Source of the DNA: Bacilli bacterium
Lineage (GTDB): Bacteria; Bacillota_I; Bacilli_A; ML615J-28; CAG-698
Length of the DNA stretch: 64,000 bases
Assembly (NCBI GenBank): GCA_017617065.1
Contig: JAFZWP010000001.1
Span: 124,001-188,000 of the forward strand
Direction: 5' to 3'
This document shows positions 14,073 to 20,870 of the stretch, piece by piece. Made by a program: the position numbers and the translations under genes. Each line of letters opens with the position of its first letter. The stretch's first letter is position 1. The notes beneath the pieces were generated by a model that saw nothing but the letters and a program-made list of their open reading frames with translations, was not told the DNA's origin and ran no database searches.

Positions 14073-14187
14073 AGAGGTTAGATTCTTATCCTGCATAGGC
14101 CCGCGAGTGAAATAATTGGAAATTAGAAATCCAAGCCGTGAGGATGCGTAATAAAAGAATCCCCCAGATTTATTTCTGGGGTTTTTT
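14073..14187 (+). ncRNA. candidate structured small RNA, about 115 nt
   Basis: Between a GTTCTA element and a strong terminator lies a foldable, non-coding segment. GATTCTT-ATCCT (14081-14092) pairs with AGGAT (14141-14145) and AAGAATC (14155-14161) across a one-sided bulge. Inside, GGC (14098-14100) pairs with GCC (14135-14137) around hairpin TTGGA/TCCAA (14116-14120 with 14130-14134). It contains the rare GC-rich patch GGCCCGCGAG. It does not fit a tRNA and no known family is recognised. A phage regulatory RNA is proposed. Confidence 0.5.
14162..14187. terminator. strong terminator CCCCAGA/TCTGGGG
   Basis: Stem 14162-14168 with 14175-14181, then TTTTTT. The stop codon of the convergent leftward gene (14170-14172) lies in the loop. 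An identical stem terminates the tail-sheath gene at 27656-27675. Confidence 0.85.
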
Positions 14188-14412
14188 ATTTACACTATAA
14201 TAAAATCGTGTGACACATCCAGATTGTTCTACTTCTCTTAGTTCAATCTCAAAGCCTTGTTCTTCTAACTTCTTTTTCCAAACTTCCCATTCTCGCCAAG
14301 CAACAGTTGCAGATAATTGATATGCTGTATAAACATGTATATTTGCACACACTGCAAAACCAAATGCTAATACAAGTAAAATTATACAAATCCAAAAAAG
14401 TATTCCTCCCAT
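14170..14412 (-). CDS. small membrane-anchored protein, 80 aa
   Basis: Starts MGGILFWICIILLVLAFGFAVCANIHVYTAY, an uncleaved signal-anchor or lipoprotein-like N-terminus (the cysteine at 22 lacks a clear lipobox). The rest (residues 32-80) is a soluble domain: a tryptophan-rich helix then beta strands GFEIELREVE and TRFYYSVNKKPQK. It overlaps nothing upstream, lies 10 nt after the helicase gene and is probably cotranscribed with it. An u-spanin-like or periplasmic role is conceivable. Function unknown. Confidence 0.65.
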   Translation of the reverse strand: MGGILFWICIILLVLAFGFAVCANIHVYTAYQLSATVAWREWEVWKKKLEEQGFEIELREVEQSGCVTRFYYSVNKKPQK

Positions 14413-14422
14413 TTAAATCTCC

Positions 14423-15832
14423 TTATTTTTTAGTATTACCTTGTGCGTCTTTAATCGTAAAGGTAGTTGCTGTAATCATAGTATTTGGATCCCATGGTTC
14501 AGTTTCTTCCATCTTACATCTACCTAAATCATTATTACACCAAACAACTGTGCCTGGAATACCAGAACGTGATTTAGCTAAATATAATCTAACCTTACCT
14601 TGTTCTTTTTCTGCAGGATTAGCATTTAAGGTTGTTAAACTATGCGCCAAGTGAATTTTTTGTGCAGATTCAGCAATAGCATCCATATTAACTACTTGAT
14701 CACCTTTAATACTCCAAGTATAACGACCTAATTGTGAACCACTGATAACTGGGCAATCAAATGTAATAGCCAAATTCTTTAAATCAGTTGCAACACCACC
14801 AACATCTTCATAAATATTACCCTTTACTTTTTGTGTTGGCAATAATTTATCAAGATAGTCAACAAATATTACATCTGGTTTCCAAGGCATACCTAATTTT
14901 TCTTCTTTATATTGTATAACCTTTTGAATAAAATTATGCAAAGTATCTGCTGTTACAGCACCGGGTTTATAAAATTTAACTACACATTGTGGATTAAATG
15001 TATTTTTAAATATAGCAAGTTTATGATTAAACTCTTCTCTATTTGCAGGATCTAACATTTGATACATATTTAATCCTGTAATAGCACAATTAATATTTGC
15101 TTGAGTTTCAACTTCAGATAATTCAAGAGTAATAAATACTACTTTTTTAAATGTTTCTAATGCATGCTTAGTTAAGCCTGCCATAGTTTTAGACTTACCA
15201 CCACCAGGAGCTGCGCCAATTAAATGAAGATTCTTTTTAACAAATCCACCACCTAAAGCTTTATCCCAGCTTGGAATACCTGTTTGAAGCATACTACCTT
15301 TATCATAATCTTCTTTTAAAAGATCAATAAACTTTTCAGATGTAGTTTCTTCAAAATCTAAACCTAAGTCATTTTCTGATCCAAGTGTTAATACTTTCTT
15401 AAAAGCATTTATGGCTTCTTCATAATTACCTTCTTTAAGCGTATCTGTACCTTGAGCTAAAACTTGTTTCCAAGCAGCTTGTCTAACAAATACAATTGCT
15501 TTATCTTTAAAGAATTCCAAATCTTCATTATCATCTAAAGTATATATTTCATCTAATACACTTTGATATTGAAAATATTCCTTTGTACCTAGTGTATTTA
15601 AATTAACAAAATCTTTTGCTTTTTCTTCTAATACTAATTTAGATGGAATTGTTTTGTGTTTTTTATGATAATCATGAATCCATTGACAAATATTATGAAG
15701 TACACGATTTTCAAAAAATTCAGGTTTTATAATATCCAAACCGCTCAGCGTAGCCCATTTCTGATCAAATATTAATAATTGTAAAAACTTTTTTTGTACT
15801 GGCAATCCAAATTCTGTATCAAAGCTACCCAT
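14423..15832 (-). CDS. replicative DNA helicase, T4 gp41 / DnaB-like, 469 aa
   Basis: ATG at 15832 (MGSFDTEFGLPVQKKFLQ) is preceded by GGAG at 6 nt; an upstream in-frame ATG overlaps the promoter and is rejected. The N-terminal half is the helical DnaB-N-like domain. The RecA-like C-terminal half has Walker A GAAPGGGKSKTMAGL (about residue 205), Walker B VIFVDYLDKLLP and the SGSQLGR-type motif. It would form the hexameric 5'-3' replication helicase that also carries primase. The upstream promoter at 15860-15888 is of the TTTACT-N17 class, consistent with earlier expression than structural genes. Length matches gp41 (475 aa in T4). Confidence 0.9.
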   Translation of the reverse strand: MGSFDTEFGLPVQKKFLQLLIFDQKWATLSGLDIIKPEFFENRVLHNICQWIHDYHKKHKTIPSKLVLEEKAKDFVNLNTLGTKEYFQYQSVLDEIYTLDDNEDLEFFKDKAIVFVRQAAWKQVLAQGTDTLKEGNYEEAINAFKKVLTLGSENDLGLDFEETTSEKFIDLLKEDYDKGSMLQTGIPSWDKALGGGFVKKNLHLIGAAPGGGKSKTMAGLTKHALETFKKVVFITLELSEVETQANINCAITGLNMYQMLDPANREEFNHKLAIFKNTFNPQCVVKFYKPGAVTADTLHNFIQKVIQYKEEKLGMPWKPDVIFVDYLDKLLPTQKVKGNIYEDVGGVATDLKNLAITFDCPVISGSQLGRYTWSIKGDQVVNMDAIAESAQKIHLAHSLTTLNANPAEKEQGKVRLYLAKSRSGIPGTVVWCNNDLGRCKMEETEPWDPNTMITATTFTIKDAQGNTKK

Positions 15833-15859
15833 ATTCTTCTCCACATTACTTTTATTTAT

Positions 15860-15888
15860 AGAATAAAGCATTTAGTCATAAAAGTAAA
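15860..15888 (-). promoter_or_regulatory. promoter upstream of the gp41-like helicase
   Basis: Minus strand TTTACT (15888-15883), 17-nt spacer, TATTCT (15865-15860), continuing ATAAATA. It merges the two promoter classes: a -35 like the sigma70 set plus a TTCTATAAATA -10 region. Confidence 0.5.
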
Positions 15889-15913
15889 ACAAATTTAAAT
15901 AAGTTTTTCTAAA

Positions 15914-17467
15914 CTAATCTTCATCTTCATTCAATTCCTCTATCATTTTACAAAAATCTTGTACTTTTGGTAATTCAATTACTCCGGAATCTTGAAGCAT
16001 TTTTCTACGCTTTTCATAATGATTAGTAAACATGTAATTACCACCAACATCTTTGAAATCTATTACAAAACTAATATTTTTACCAGTTTTCTTTTTACGA
16101 CTAGCTCTTCCAACTCTTTGTATTCCTGCAATCGGAGTTTTGCCAGCACTAAATAATACAACAGCTTGAAATTCTTCTACATCAACACCTTCATCTAATA
16201 CTGTACTTCCAAATATAATATTATATCCATTTTCAAAAGCTTTCTTAATATCTTCTACACCACCTTCACGAGTAGTAAGTTTTAGTTTCCCTGTTTTACC
16301 TGCTTTCCATTCATGAATTGTATTATCACCACAAACAAAAATTGAATTAACTCCTTCTTCTTTAAGAGTTTTCATTAAATTTTGCCCCGGTTTAATATTA
16401 TTAATAGAAGCTAAGGTCTTAACTCCATGCTTATTTAAAAATTTAAGCATTTCAATTCCAGCTCTATTTCTAGCTTTGTTATATGTAATATTTGCTCTGT
16501 ACTGAACAAAATAATTATCTTTTAAATAATCTGGTAATCTAGGTTCACTATTTTTAAAATTGATGAAATAAGAATACGGTTGAGCAATATTTTGATCACT
16601 AATAGTATCTTTCATTTCATATGAAAAAACTGGTTCACCAATTAATGCGATTAAAGTAAAGTCATCAGCATTATTATAAGGATGATCATAATTTCTAAAT
16701 GGAGATCCAGAATAACCAATCATATGTCTTAGATTAGATTCATCTGTATAAAAGATTGGTTCAAAATTAGTTAATGCTTGTAAATGCTGACATTCATCCC
16801 AAATAATTGTATTTACTTTCTTTAAGAATTTAAGATATTCTTCATCTTGTTTATTTAATCTTTCATCAGAACTTTTTGTATTAATTAATACAATTCTTTT
16901 AGTATAATCAGGTTCTTTACTCGGATTCCAGCTAACATCTGTAATATTAAATGAAACCAAACGATCATATATTTGTTGTAAAATAAAATTATTTCCATTC
17001 ATTATAAGAATACGATCATTTTCTAGTATCTTACAAACCAAGCACATAATACTAGTTTTTCCAGATCCAACTGAAGATTGTATCATGCTTTGAAAATTGT
17101 TTAAAGATGCTAAGCAAGCTTCAATTTGATAATCTCGAATTTCAAATTTAGGATTAATAGTTTTTACAACATTTGCCCAAGCTAATACTTCTTGCTCTGT
17201 ATATTCTTTAAATCCTCTATCAATTTTTTCAGTTTGAAGAGGAAGTTTAGCAGTAATAAATTTAATTAAACCAGTAGGAAATCTAATAGATTCAAATATT
17301 TCATCATTTACTTCTATTTTATTAATTTCTTGATAAAACTTACGAATATTATAGCTTTTTGTATCAAAGTCATAATCTTTTCTAGTTAATAAATTCTTAA
17401 TTTGATAAAGCATAGCTTGGCTTTCACCACAGATATAACTCCAAAAAGTTTGTGTATTATAAATCAT
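15914..17467 (-). CDS. UvsW-like superfamily 2 DNA helicase, 517 aa
   Basis: Walker A SSVGSGKTSI (131-140), DExx box IIWDECQHL (222-229), motif III-like IGYSGSPFRN, and motif VI GIQRVGRASRKK in the second RecA domain, together with the T4 UvsW-like domain order. UvsW unwinds R-loops and branched DNA, driving the switch from origin to recombination-dependent replication. The start ATG lies exactly 12 nt from an ATTCTA element with no properly spaced Shine-Dalgarno, suggesting a leaderless message. Its stop precedes the helicase operon promoter, so the two helicases are separately promoted. Length is close to T4 UvsW (503 aa). Confidence 0.88.
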   Translation of the reverse strand: MIYNTQTFWSYICGESQAMLYQIKNLLTRKDYDFDTKSYNIRKFYQEINKIEVNDEIFESIRFPTGLIKFITAKLPLQTEKIDRGFKEYTEQEVLAWANVVKTINPKFEIRDYQIEACLASLNNFQSMIQSSVGSGKTSIMCLVCKILENDRILIMNGNNFILQQIYDRLVSFNITDVSWNPSKEPDYTKRIVLINTKSSDERLNKQDEEYLKFLKKVNTIIWDECQHLQALTNFEPIFYTDESNLRHMIGYSGSPFRNYDHPYNNADDFTLIALIGEPVFSYEMKDTISDQNIAQPYSYFINFKNSEPRLPDYLKDNYFVQYRANITYNKARNRAGIEMLKFLNKHGVKTLASINNIKPGQNLMKTLKEEGVNSIFVCGDNTIHEWKAGKTGKLKLTTREGGVEDIKKAFENGYNIIFGSTVLDEGVDVEEFQAVVLFSAGKTPIAGIQRVGRASRKKKTGKNISFVIDFKDVGGNYMFTNHYEKRRKMLQDSGVIELPKVQDFCKMIEELNEDED

Positions 17468-17479
17468 ATTATATAGAAT
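17468..17479 (-). promoter_or_regulatory. ATTCTA element exactly 12 nt before UvsW-like start
   Basis: Minus strand ATTCTATATAAT directly abuts the ATG at 17467. A member of the leaderless subset. Confidence 0.55.
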
Positions 17480-17492
17480 TCCTTATTTTTCC

Positions 17493-17521
17493 TTTACAAA
17501 TATGCTTATTTTTCAGTTCTA
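17493..17521 (+). promoter_or_regulatory. composite promoter, rightward
   Basis: TTTACA (17493-17498), 17-nt spacer, GTTCTA (17516-17521), continuing TTTATAAT. Divergent from the UvsW-like gene promoter and facing the gene at 17547. Confidence 0.5.
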
Positions 17522-17546
17522 TTTATAATAAAGGAGTATAACGCCA

Positions 17547-17813
17547 ATGTTTTCCAAAGTAAAGCAATTATTTTCAAAACGGAAAAAGAGAGCTAAATAT
17601 AATACTACTCAATCTGTTAAATTTAGAGATATGGCTGGTAAAGAAATTGTTTTAGAAATTCGTGTAAATGGAAATGATACATTACTTTCTATACATGATC
17701 CAGATAAAACAGTTGAATTTTTATTTGATCAAGAAGCTGCAGTTTTATTCGATGCATTAGTTCAATACTATGCTGCGCATAATGTTTTTCCAGATTTAAC
17801 AGATGAAGAATAA
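17547..17813 (+). CDS. hypothetical protein, 88 aa
   Basis: AAGGAG 10 nt before the ATG. The N-terminus is very basic (MFSKVKQLFSKRKKRAKY), then a beta-rich part (IVLEIRVNGNDTLLSIHD) and an acidic helical end (PDLTDEE). No family recognised. First gene of the rightward group to 20 kb; the next gene begins 12 nt later. Function unknown. Confidence 0.7.
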   Translation: MFSKVKQLFSKRKKRAKYNTTQSVKFRDMAGKEIVLEIRVNGNDTLLSIHDPDKTVEFLFDQEAAVLFDALVQYYAAHNVFPDLTDEE

Positions 17814-17825
17814 AAGGACTATTAT

Positions 17826-18209
17826 ATGAAAAAAGAAGTTAAAAAAGCTTGTGATCTATCTAAAATGATTTTAGATCAAGTTAATACATATACAGAAAAA
17901 TATACTGGTATGGAAGGTAAAGATGTAACTACAGAAGAATCTTTACAAGAGTTACAAACCATTTTAGAAGAAGGCTTTGCTTTACATAATTTCTTGATTG
18001 AAAAAGAATTAATGAAAGAATCTCCAGCAATTATTGCCAGTTTGATTAATTTAGAAAAGTTTACTTCGCAATTAACAATTAATAAAGAAAATGCTGAAAA
18101 ATTGCGGTTATCTAATGCCATTCAAGTATGGAATCAAACTAAAATTGCAATTGCAGTATTGGCAGGTGCCGTGTTAGATACTTTCGAACCAATAAAGAAA
18201 GAAGACTAA
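17826..18209 (+). CDS. hypothetical helical protein, 127 aa
   Basis: Almost entirely predicted helix: MKKEVKKACDLSKMILDQ, an acidic centre (EESLQELQTILEEG) and a C-terminal hydrophobic helix IAIAVLAGAVLDTF that might insert in a membrane or pack in a bundle. Its stop overlaps the next gene's start by one base (TAATG). No known family. Probably cotranscribed with the nuclease gene that follows. Confidence 0.7.
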   Translation: MKKEVKKACDLSKMILDQVNTYTEKYTGMEGKDVTTEESLQELQTILEEGFALHNFLIEKELMKESPAIIASLINLEKFTSQLTINKENAEKLRLSNAIQVWNQTKIAIAVLAGAVLDTFEPIKKED

Positions 18210-18634
18210 TGCCATATCAACGCCAACTTACTCTTAAAAAAGAAAAACCCATTAATTCAGAGCATGATTTACAAAAACGTTGTGTAGAAAAATTACGTGC
18301 ACACAACATGTTATGTTTTTGTACAGATGTATTTAATGGTATAGGTTTTATAAGAGATATTCCTCATAAAGCAATTTATAAACAACATATTATAGCTTTG
18401 GGTGCAGAACCAGGTCAGCCTGATTTAATTATCCTTCATAATAAAGAAGTTACTTTTGTAGAGTTCAAATATGGTAAGGGTAAAAAATCCGAAAATCAAG
18501 TAGCTTGTTGTAATAAGCTAGAAAAGATGGGATATGAAGTTCTTGAATGGAGAGAACTTGAGCAATGCCAGAAATGGATTAATGAACAAATACAAAAGAA
18601 ATCTGTTAATACACTAAAGCATGAAGTGGAATGA
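18209..18634 (+). CDS. VRR-NUC domain nuclease, 141 aa
   Basis: The stand-alone VRR-NUC (PD-(D/E)xK superfamily) pattern is clear: an N-terminal helix EHDLQKRCVEKLRAH, then GAEPGQPDLII with catalytic D72, VTFVEFKYGKGK with E85 and K87, and Q97 in SENQ. Phage VRR-NUC proteins of this size act as Holliday-junction or structure-specific nucleases and may replace gp49-type resolvase before packaging. It overlaps the next gene by 14 bp, so translation is coupled. Starts ATG at the previous stop. Confidence 0.88.
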   Translation: MPYQRQLTLKKEKPINSEHDLQKRCVEKLRAHNMLCFCTDVFNGIGFIRDIPHKAIYKQHIIALGAEPGQPDLIILHNKEVTFVEFKYGKGKKSENQVACCNKLEKMGYEVLEWRELEQCQKWINEQIQKKSVNTLKHEVE

Positions 18635-19088
18635 ATTATTAAATAATGTGCCTAAAGTAACTCCAAATTATAATTTTGGAGCATCTAGTAATATATCCAA
18701 TTTAGATGTAAATTATGATATTAAAAAGAATATTATAACTTTTACTGGAAATGTTAGATCTGCTAAAAGTGGTCATAAATATTTTTTAAAAGTTGAATTT
18801 CTTCATGTAGGTCCTACTGATGGATTGGAAGAAGATGAAATTATGCAAGGATATATGCCTAAACCATCTTTAGCAGAAAATGATATAAAAGTAAGCTGTA
18901 ATTGCCCTAGTTATTTATTTAGATTTGATAAAGCAAATGCAGCAAATCGAGCAGGTTTAGGTAAAGGTTTAACCAATTATCATAGAAGAACAAATCGTGC
19001 TCCAAATAATCCACATGATTTACCAGGTATGTGTTATCATATAATAGAGTTCGTAGATTACTTGCATTCTCAAGGATTTATTTATTAA
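18621..19088 (+). CDS. SWIM-like zinc-binding protein, 155 aa
   Basis: Residues about 30-62 are beta strands (KNIITFTGNVRSAKSGHKYFL). From about 90 lies SCNCPSYLFRF, and at about 137 GMCYHIIEF, giving a C-x-C...C-x-H set as in SWIM-type zinc fingers that bind DNA or protein. Length and arrangement suggest a small zinc protein with a long loop between its metal ligands. It sits between a nuclease and tail genes. A second SWIM-like protein is at 32304-32579. Role unknown. Confidence 0.6.
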   Translation: MKWNELLNNVPKVTPNYNFGASSNISNLDVNYDIKKNIITFTGNVRSAKSGHKYFLKVEFLHVGPTDGLEEDEIMQGYMPKPSLAENDIKVSCNCPSYLFRFDKANAANRAGLGKGLTNYHRRTNRAPNNPHDLPGMCYHIIEFVDYLHSQGFIY

Positions 19089-19099
19089 TTTTTTATAAA

Positions 19100-19111
19100 G
19101 TTCTAATATAC
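19100..19111 (+). promoter_or_regulatory. GTTCTA element exactly 12 nt before the next ATG
   Basis: GTTCTAATATAC directly abuts ATG at 19112; no Shine-Dalgarno is present. A member of the leaderless subset. Confidence 0.55.
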
Positions 19112-20059
19112 ATGCCAGATATTACATTACATTTACCTTCCAATAGTCGGTTTTCTAGTAGTTTAAACGAGATAGATGCCGCAATGAAGGAGATTTTTTT
19201 AATGGAAATGCGTATCGCTGATCCTAGAGATAAAACACATAAGCAAGATTCTCAGGGCAGCGATGGTACTAATTGGTTATGGGAACCAGAAAGAGTTTTC
19301 CAAGTAGATGATATGACAACAGAAGATATATTTGAAACTTGGTTATTACGTAATAGTAAAAACAATAAGAATGTAGATGTAACTTATCCATTACTTGCTT
19401 ATAAGCAAAATGATATTGATAGTGTATTCTGGGGAACAGGTAATCGTTTTCATCAATGGGAAATTGAAACTCCACCTGTAAATTCACAAATAGAAGTGGG
19501 TGATACAGTATATGTTAAGTCTGTATTACATCCGATGTTATTTGGTACACGTGCTGAAGTAGCAGAAATTACAACAGGCTATATTTTATATTATGCTGGT
19601 ACTACAGATAAAATCAAAGAAAATGGCAAAGTAATTACGTTCTCAAGAGAAGAATTACGCCAGACAGGTAATAAATCTCCAATTACATATAAAGCTAAAG
19701 CTATTACTTGTACTTATTCTGCAGCTATTTTAGTAGATAATAGAGATGAAGCGCAATATATTAGAGATCATTTTATTTTAAGATGTAATGATGCTAATAT
19801 TTGGTTTAAATATGCTTCACCTATTTTAAATATGACAGAAAATCAAATATATACTGTATTTGAAATTCCAACATTAGAAAGATATCCCTCTGCTACAGAT
19901 AGATTAAAGGGCAAAGGATATATTTATGGTGTAGGCATTGATGTGAATGTATGGGCAACAGTAACAGATACTCCAATGCCACAAGAAGTGATCGAAATGA
20001 TCCGTATGAATATAAAGATAAAAAACGAAGAAAGATCACAGAGATTTATTATTGTTTAA
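19112..20059 (+). CDS. putative tail or neck protein, 315 aa
   Basis: Chosen start MPDITLHLPSNSRFSSS at 19112; a longer frame exists upstream but overlaps the preceding gene and the GTTCTA element. The protein is a mixed alpha/beta sequence with GDTVYVKSVLHPMLFG (about 130) and a C-terminal YIYGVGIDVNVWATV strand region. It sits directly before the tail-tube gene, where T4-like phages keep tail terminator, baseplate or connector genes, so a tail-assembly role is inferred. I do not recognise a specific T4 gp. Confidence 0.5.
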   Translation: MPDITLHLPSNSRFSSSLNEIDAAMKEIFLMEMRIADPRDKTHKQDSQGSDGTNWLWEPERVFQVDDMTTEDIFETWLLRNSKNNKNVDVTYPLLAYKQNDIDSVFWGTGNRFHQWEIETPPVNSQIEVGDTVYVKSVLHPMLFGTRAEVAEITTGYILYYAGTTDKIKENGKVITFSREELRQTGNKSPITYKAKAITCTYSAAILVDNRDEAQYIRDHFILRCNDANIWFKYASPILNMTENQIYTVFEIPTLERYPSATDRLKGKGYIYGVGIDVNVWATVTDTPMPQEVIEMIRMNIKIKNEERSQRFIIV

Positions 20060-20066
20060 CTATGAA

Positions 20067-20122
20067 GTTCTAATTTAAAGCAACAGAAAATTCAAAATTT
20101 AATATAGTTCTATAATAATATA
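20067..20122 (+). promoter_or_regulatory. tandem GTTCTA elements before the tail-tube gene
   Basis: GTTCTAATTTAA at 20067 and GTTCTATAATAATATA at 20107. The second would start transcription near 20119, leaving a 34-nt leader with AAAGG before the ATG at 20153. Confidence 0.5.
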
Positions 20123-20152
20123 AAGAGCTATCCAATATAAAGGTTATTGAAA

Positions 20153-20710
20153 ATGTTAAAAACTTTAAATCAAGTTCGCAATCTTAAAGATCCATTAAAG
20201 CAGTTTGTGTCTACTTGGCAATTCGCTTTCCCAGCAGGATCTCCATTGATTTCTATGATTGATACGCAAGACTTGGAATTGCGTTGTACAACTTATGGCC
20301 TTCCAACATTAAATGGTGATACAACCGAAGTTACATGGGGAGGTTTTAAACGTGTATATGCAGGTAAACAAACTCGTCAAGGTTCTTGGTCAGTTACCTT
20401 CATCGAAGTTTGGGATGCCTCTGTTGTAGAAGCATTTAAGAAATGGGTAAATATTTATCACAACTATAAAAACGGTACTATTTCTTTATTGGATGCTTAT
20501 ACAGCAACAGTAAATATTTCATTAGTAAATCCTGATGTTTATGACCCACAACCAGAAGGTATTACACGTTATGATATCCGTTTATTTGATGTATTCCCTT
20601 CAGAAGTAAGTATGCCAGAAATCAGTGCAAGTGAAAGTTCTGATGTTGAAATCAAAGTAACTTTCAATTTCAACTATTTCTTATTGGGTGATGAAATCGA
20701 AGGTCAATAA
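20153..20710 (+). CDS. tail tube protein, gp19-like, 185 aa
   Basis: ATG at 20153 follows AAAGGTTATTGAAA; an upstream in-frame TTG is ignored. The sequence has the gp19/T4-like tube pattern: an N-terminal helix and linker (LKQFVSTWQFAFPAGSPL), ELRCTTYGLP strand, QTRQGSWSVTFIEVWD, a long FKKWVNIYHNYKNGTISLLDAY helix and a closing IKVTFNFNYFLL strand. Hexamers stack to form the inner tube that the sheath drives into the host. Length (163 aa in T4) is similar. Own tandem promoters and terminator allow high expression. Confidence 0.88.
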   Translation: MLKTLNQVRNLKDPLKQFVSTWQFAFPAGSPLISMIDTQDLELRCTTYGLPTLNGDTTEVTWGGFKRVYAGKQTRQGSWSVTFIEVWDASVVEAFKKWVNIYHNYKNGTISLLDAYTATVNISLVNPDVYDPQPEGITRYDIRLFDVFPSEVSMPEISASESSDVEIKVTFNFNYFLLGDEIEGQ

Positions 20711-20737
20711 TAGAAATAACCTTTATATGTAAAAATA

Positions 20738-20766
20738 AAATACCTCATTCTTAGTTTGAGGTATTT
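20738..20766 (+). terminator. terminator after tail tube
   Basis: 10-bp stem AAATACCTCA/TGAGGTATTT (20738-20747 with 20757-20766), followed by T residues. Confidence 0.8.
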
Positions 20767-20819
20767 TTATTGCTATTTAAAAACAAGTTTAATATACATT
20801 AAAATAAGCAAACTAATAA

Positions 20820-20831
20820 GTTCTATAAGAT
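20820..20831 (+). promoter_or_regulatory. GTTCTA promoter element before prohead protease gene
   Basis: GTTCTATAAGAT, 51 nt before the ATG at 20871; AAGGATAATTATCA forms the ribosome site. Confidence 0.5.
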
Positions 20832-20870
20832 AAAGTATACTTATAAATCAAAATTTAAGGATAATTATCA

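Noticed and set aside
14073..14161. Possible tRNA in the candidate small RNA
   Set aside because: The segment lacks a T-loop GTTCRANYC, an anticodon arm and a CCA-compatible acceptor stem; no other tRNA was seen in the window by eye.
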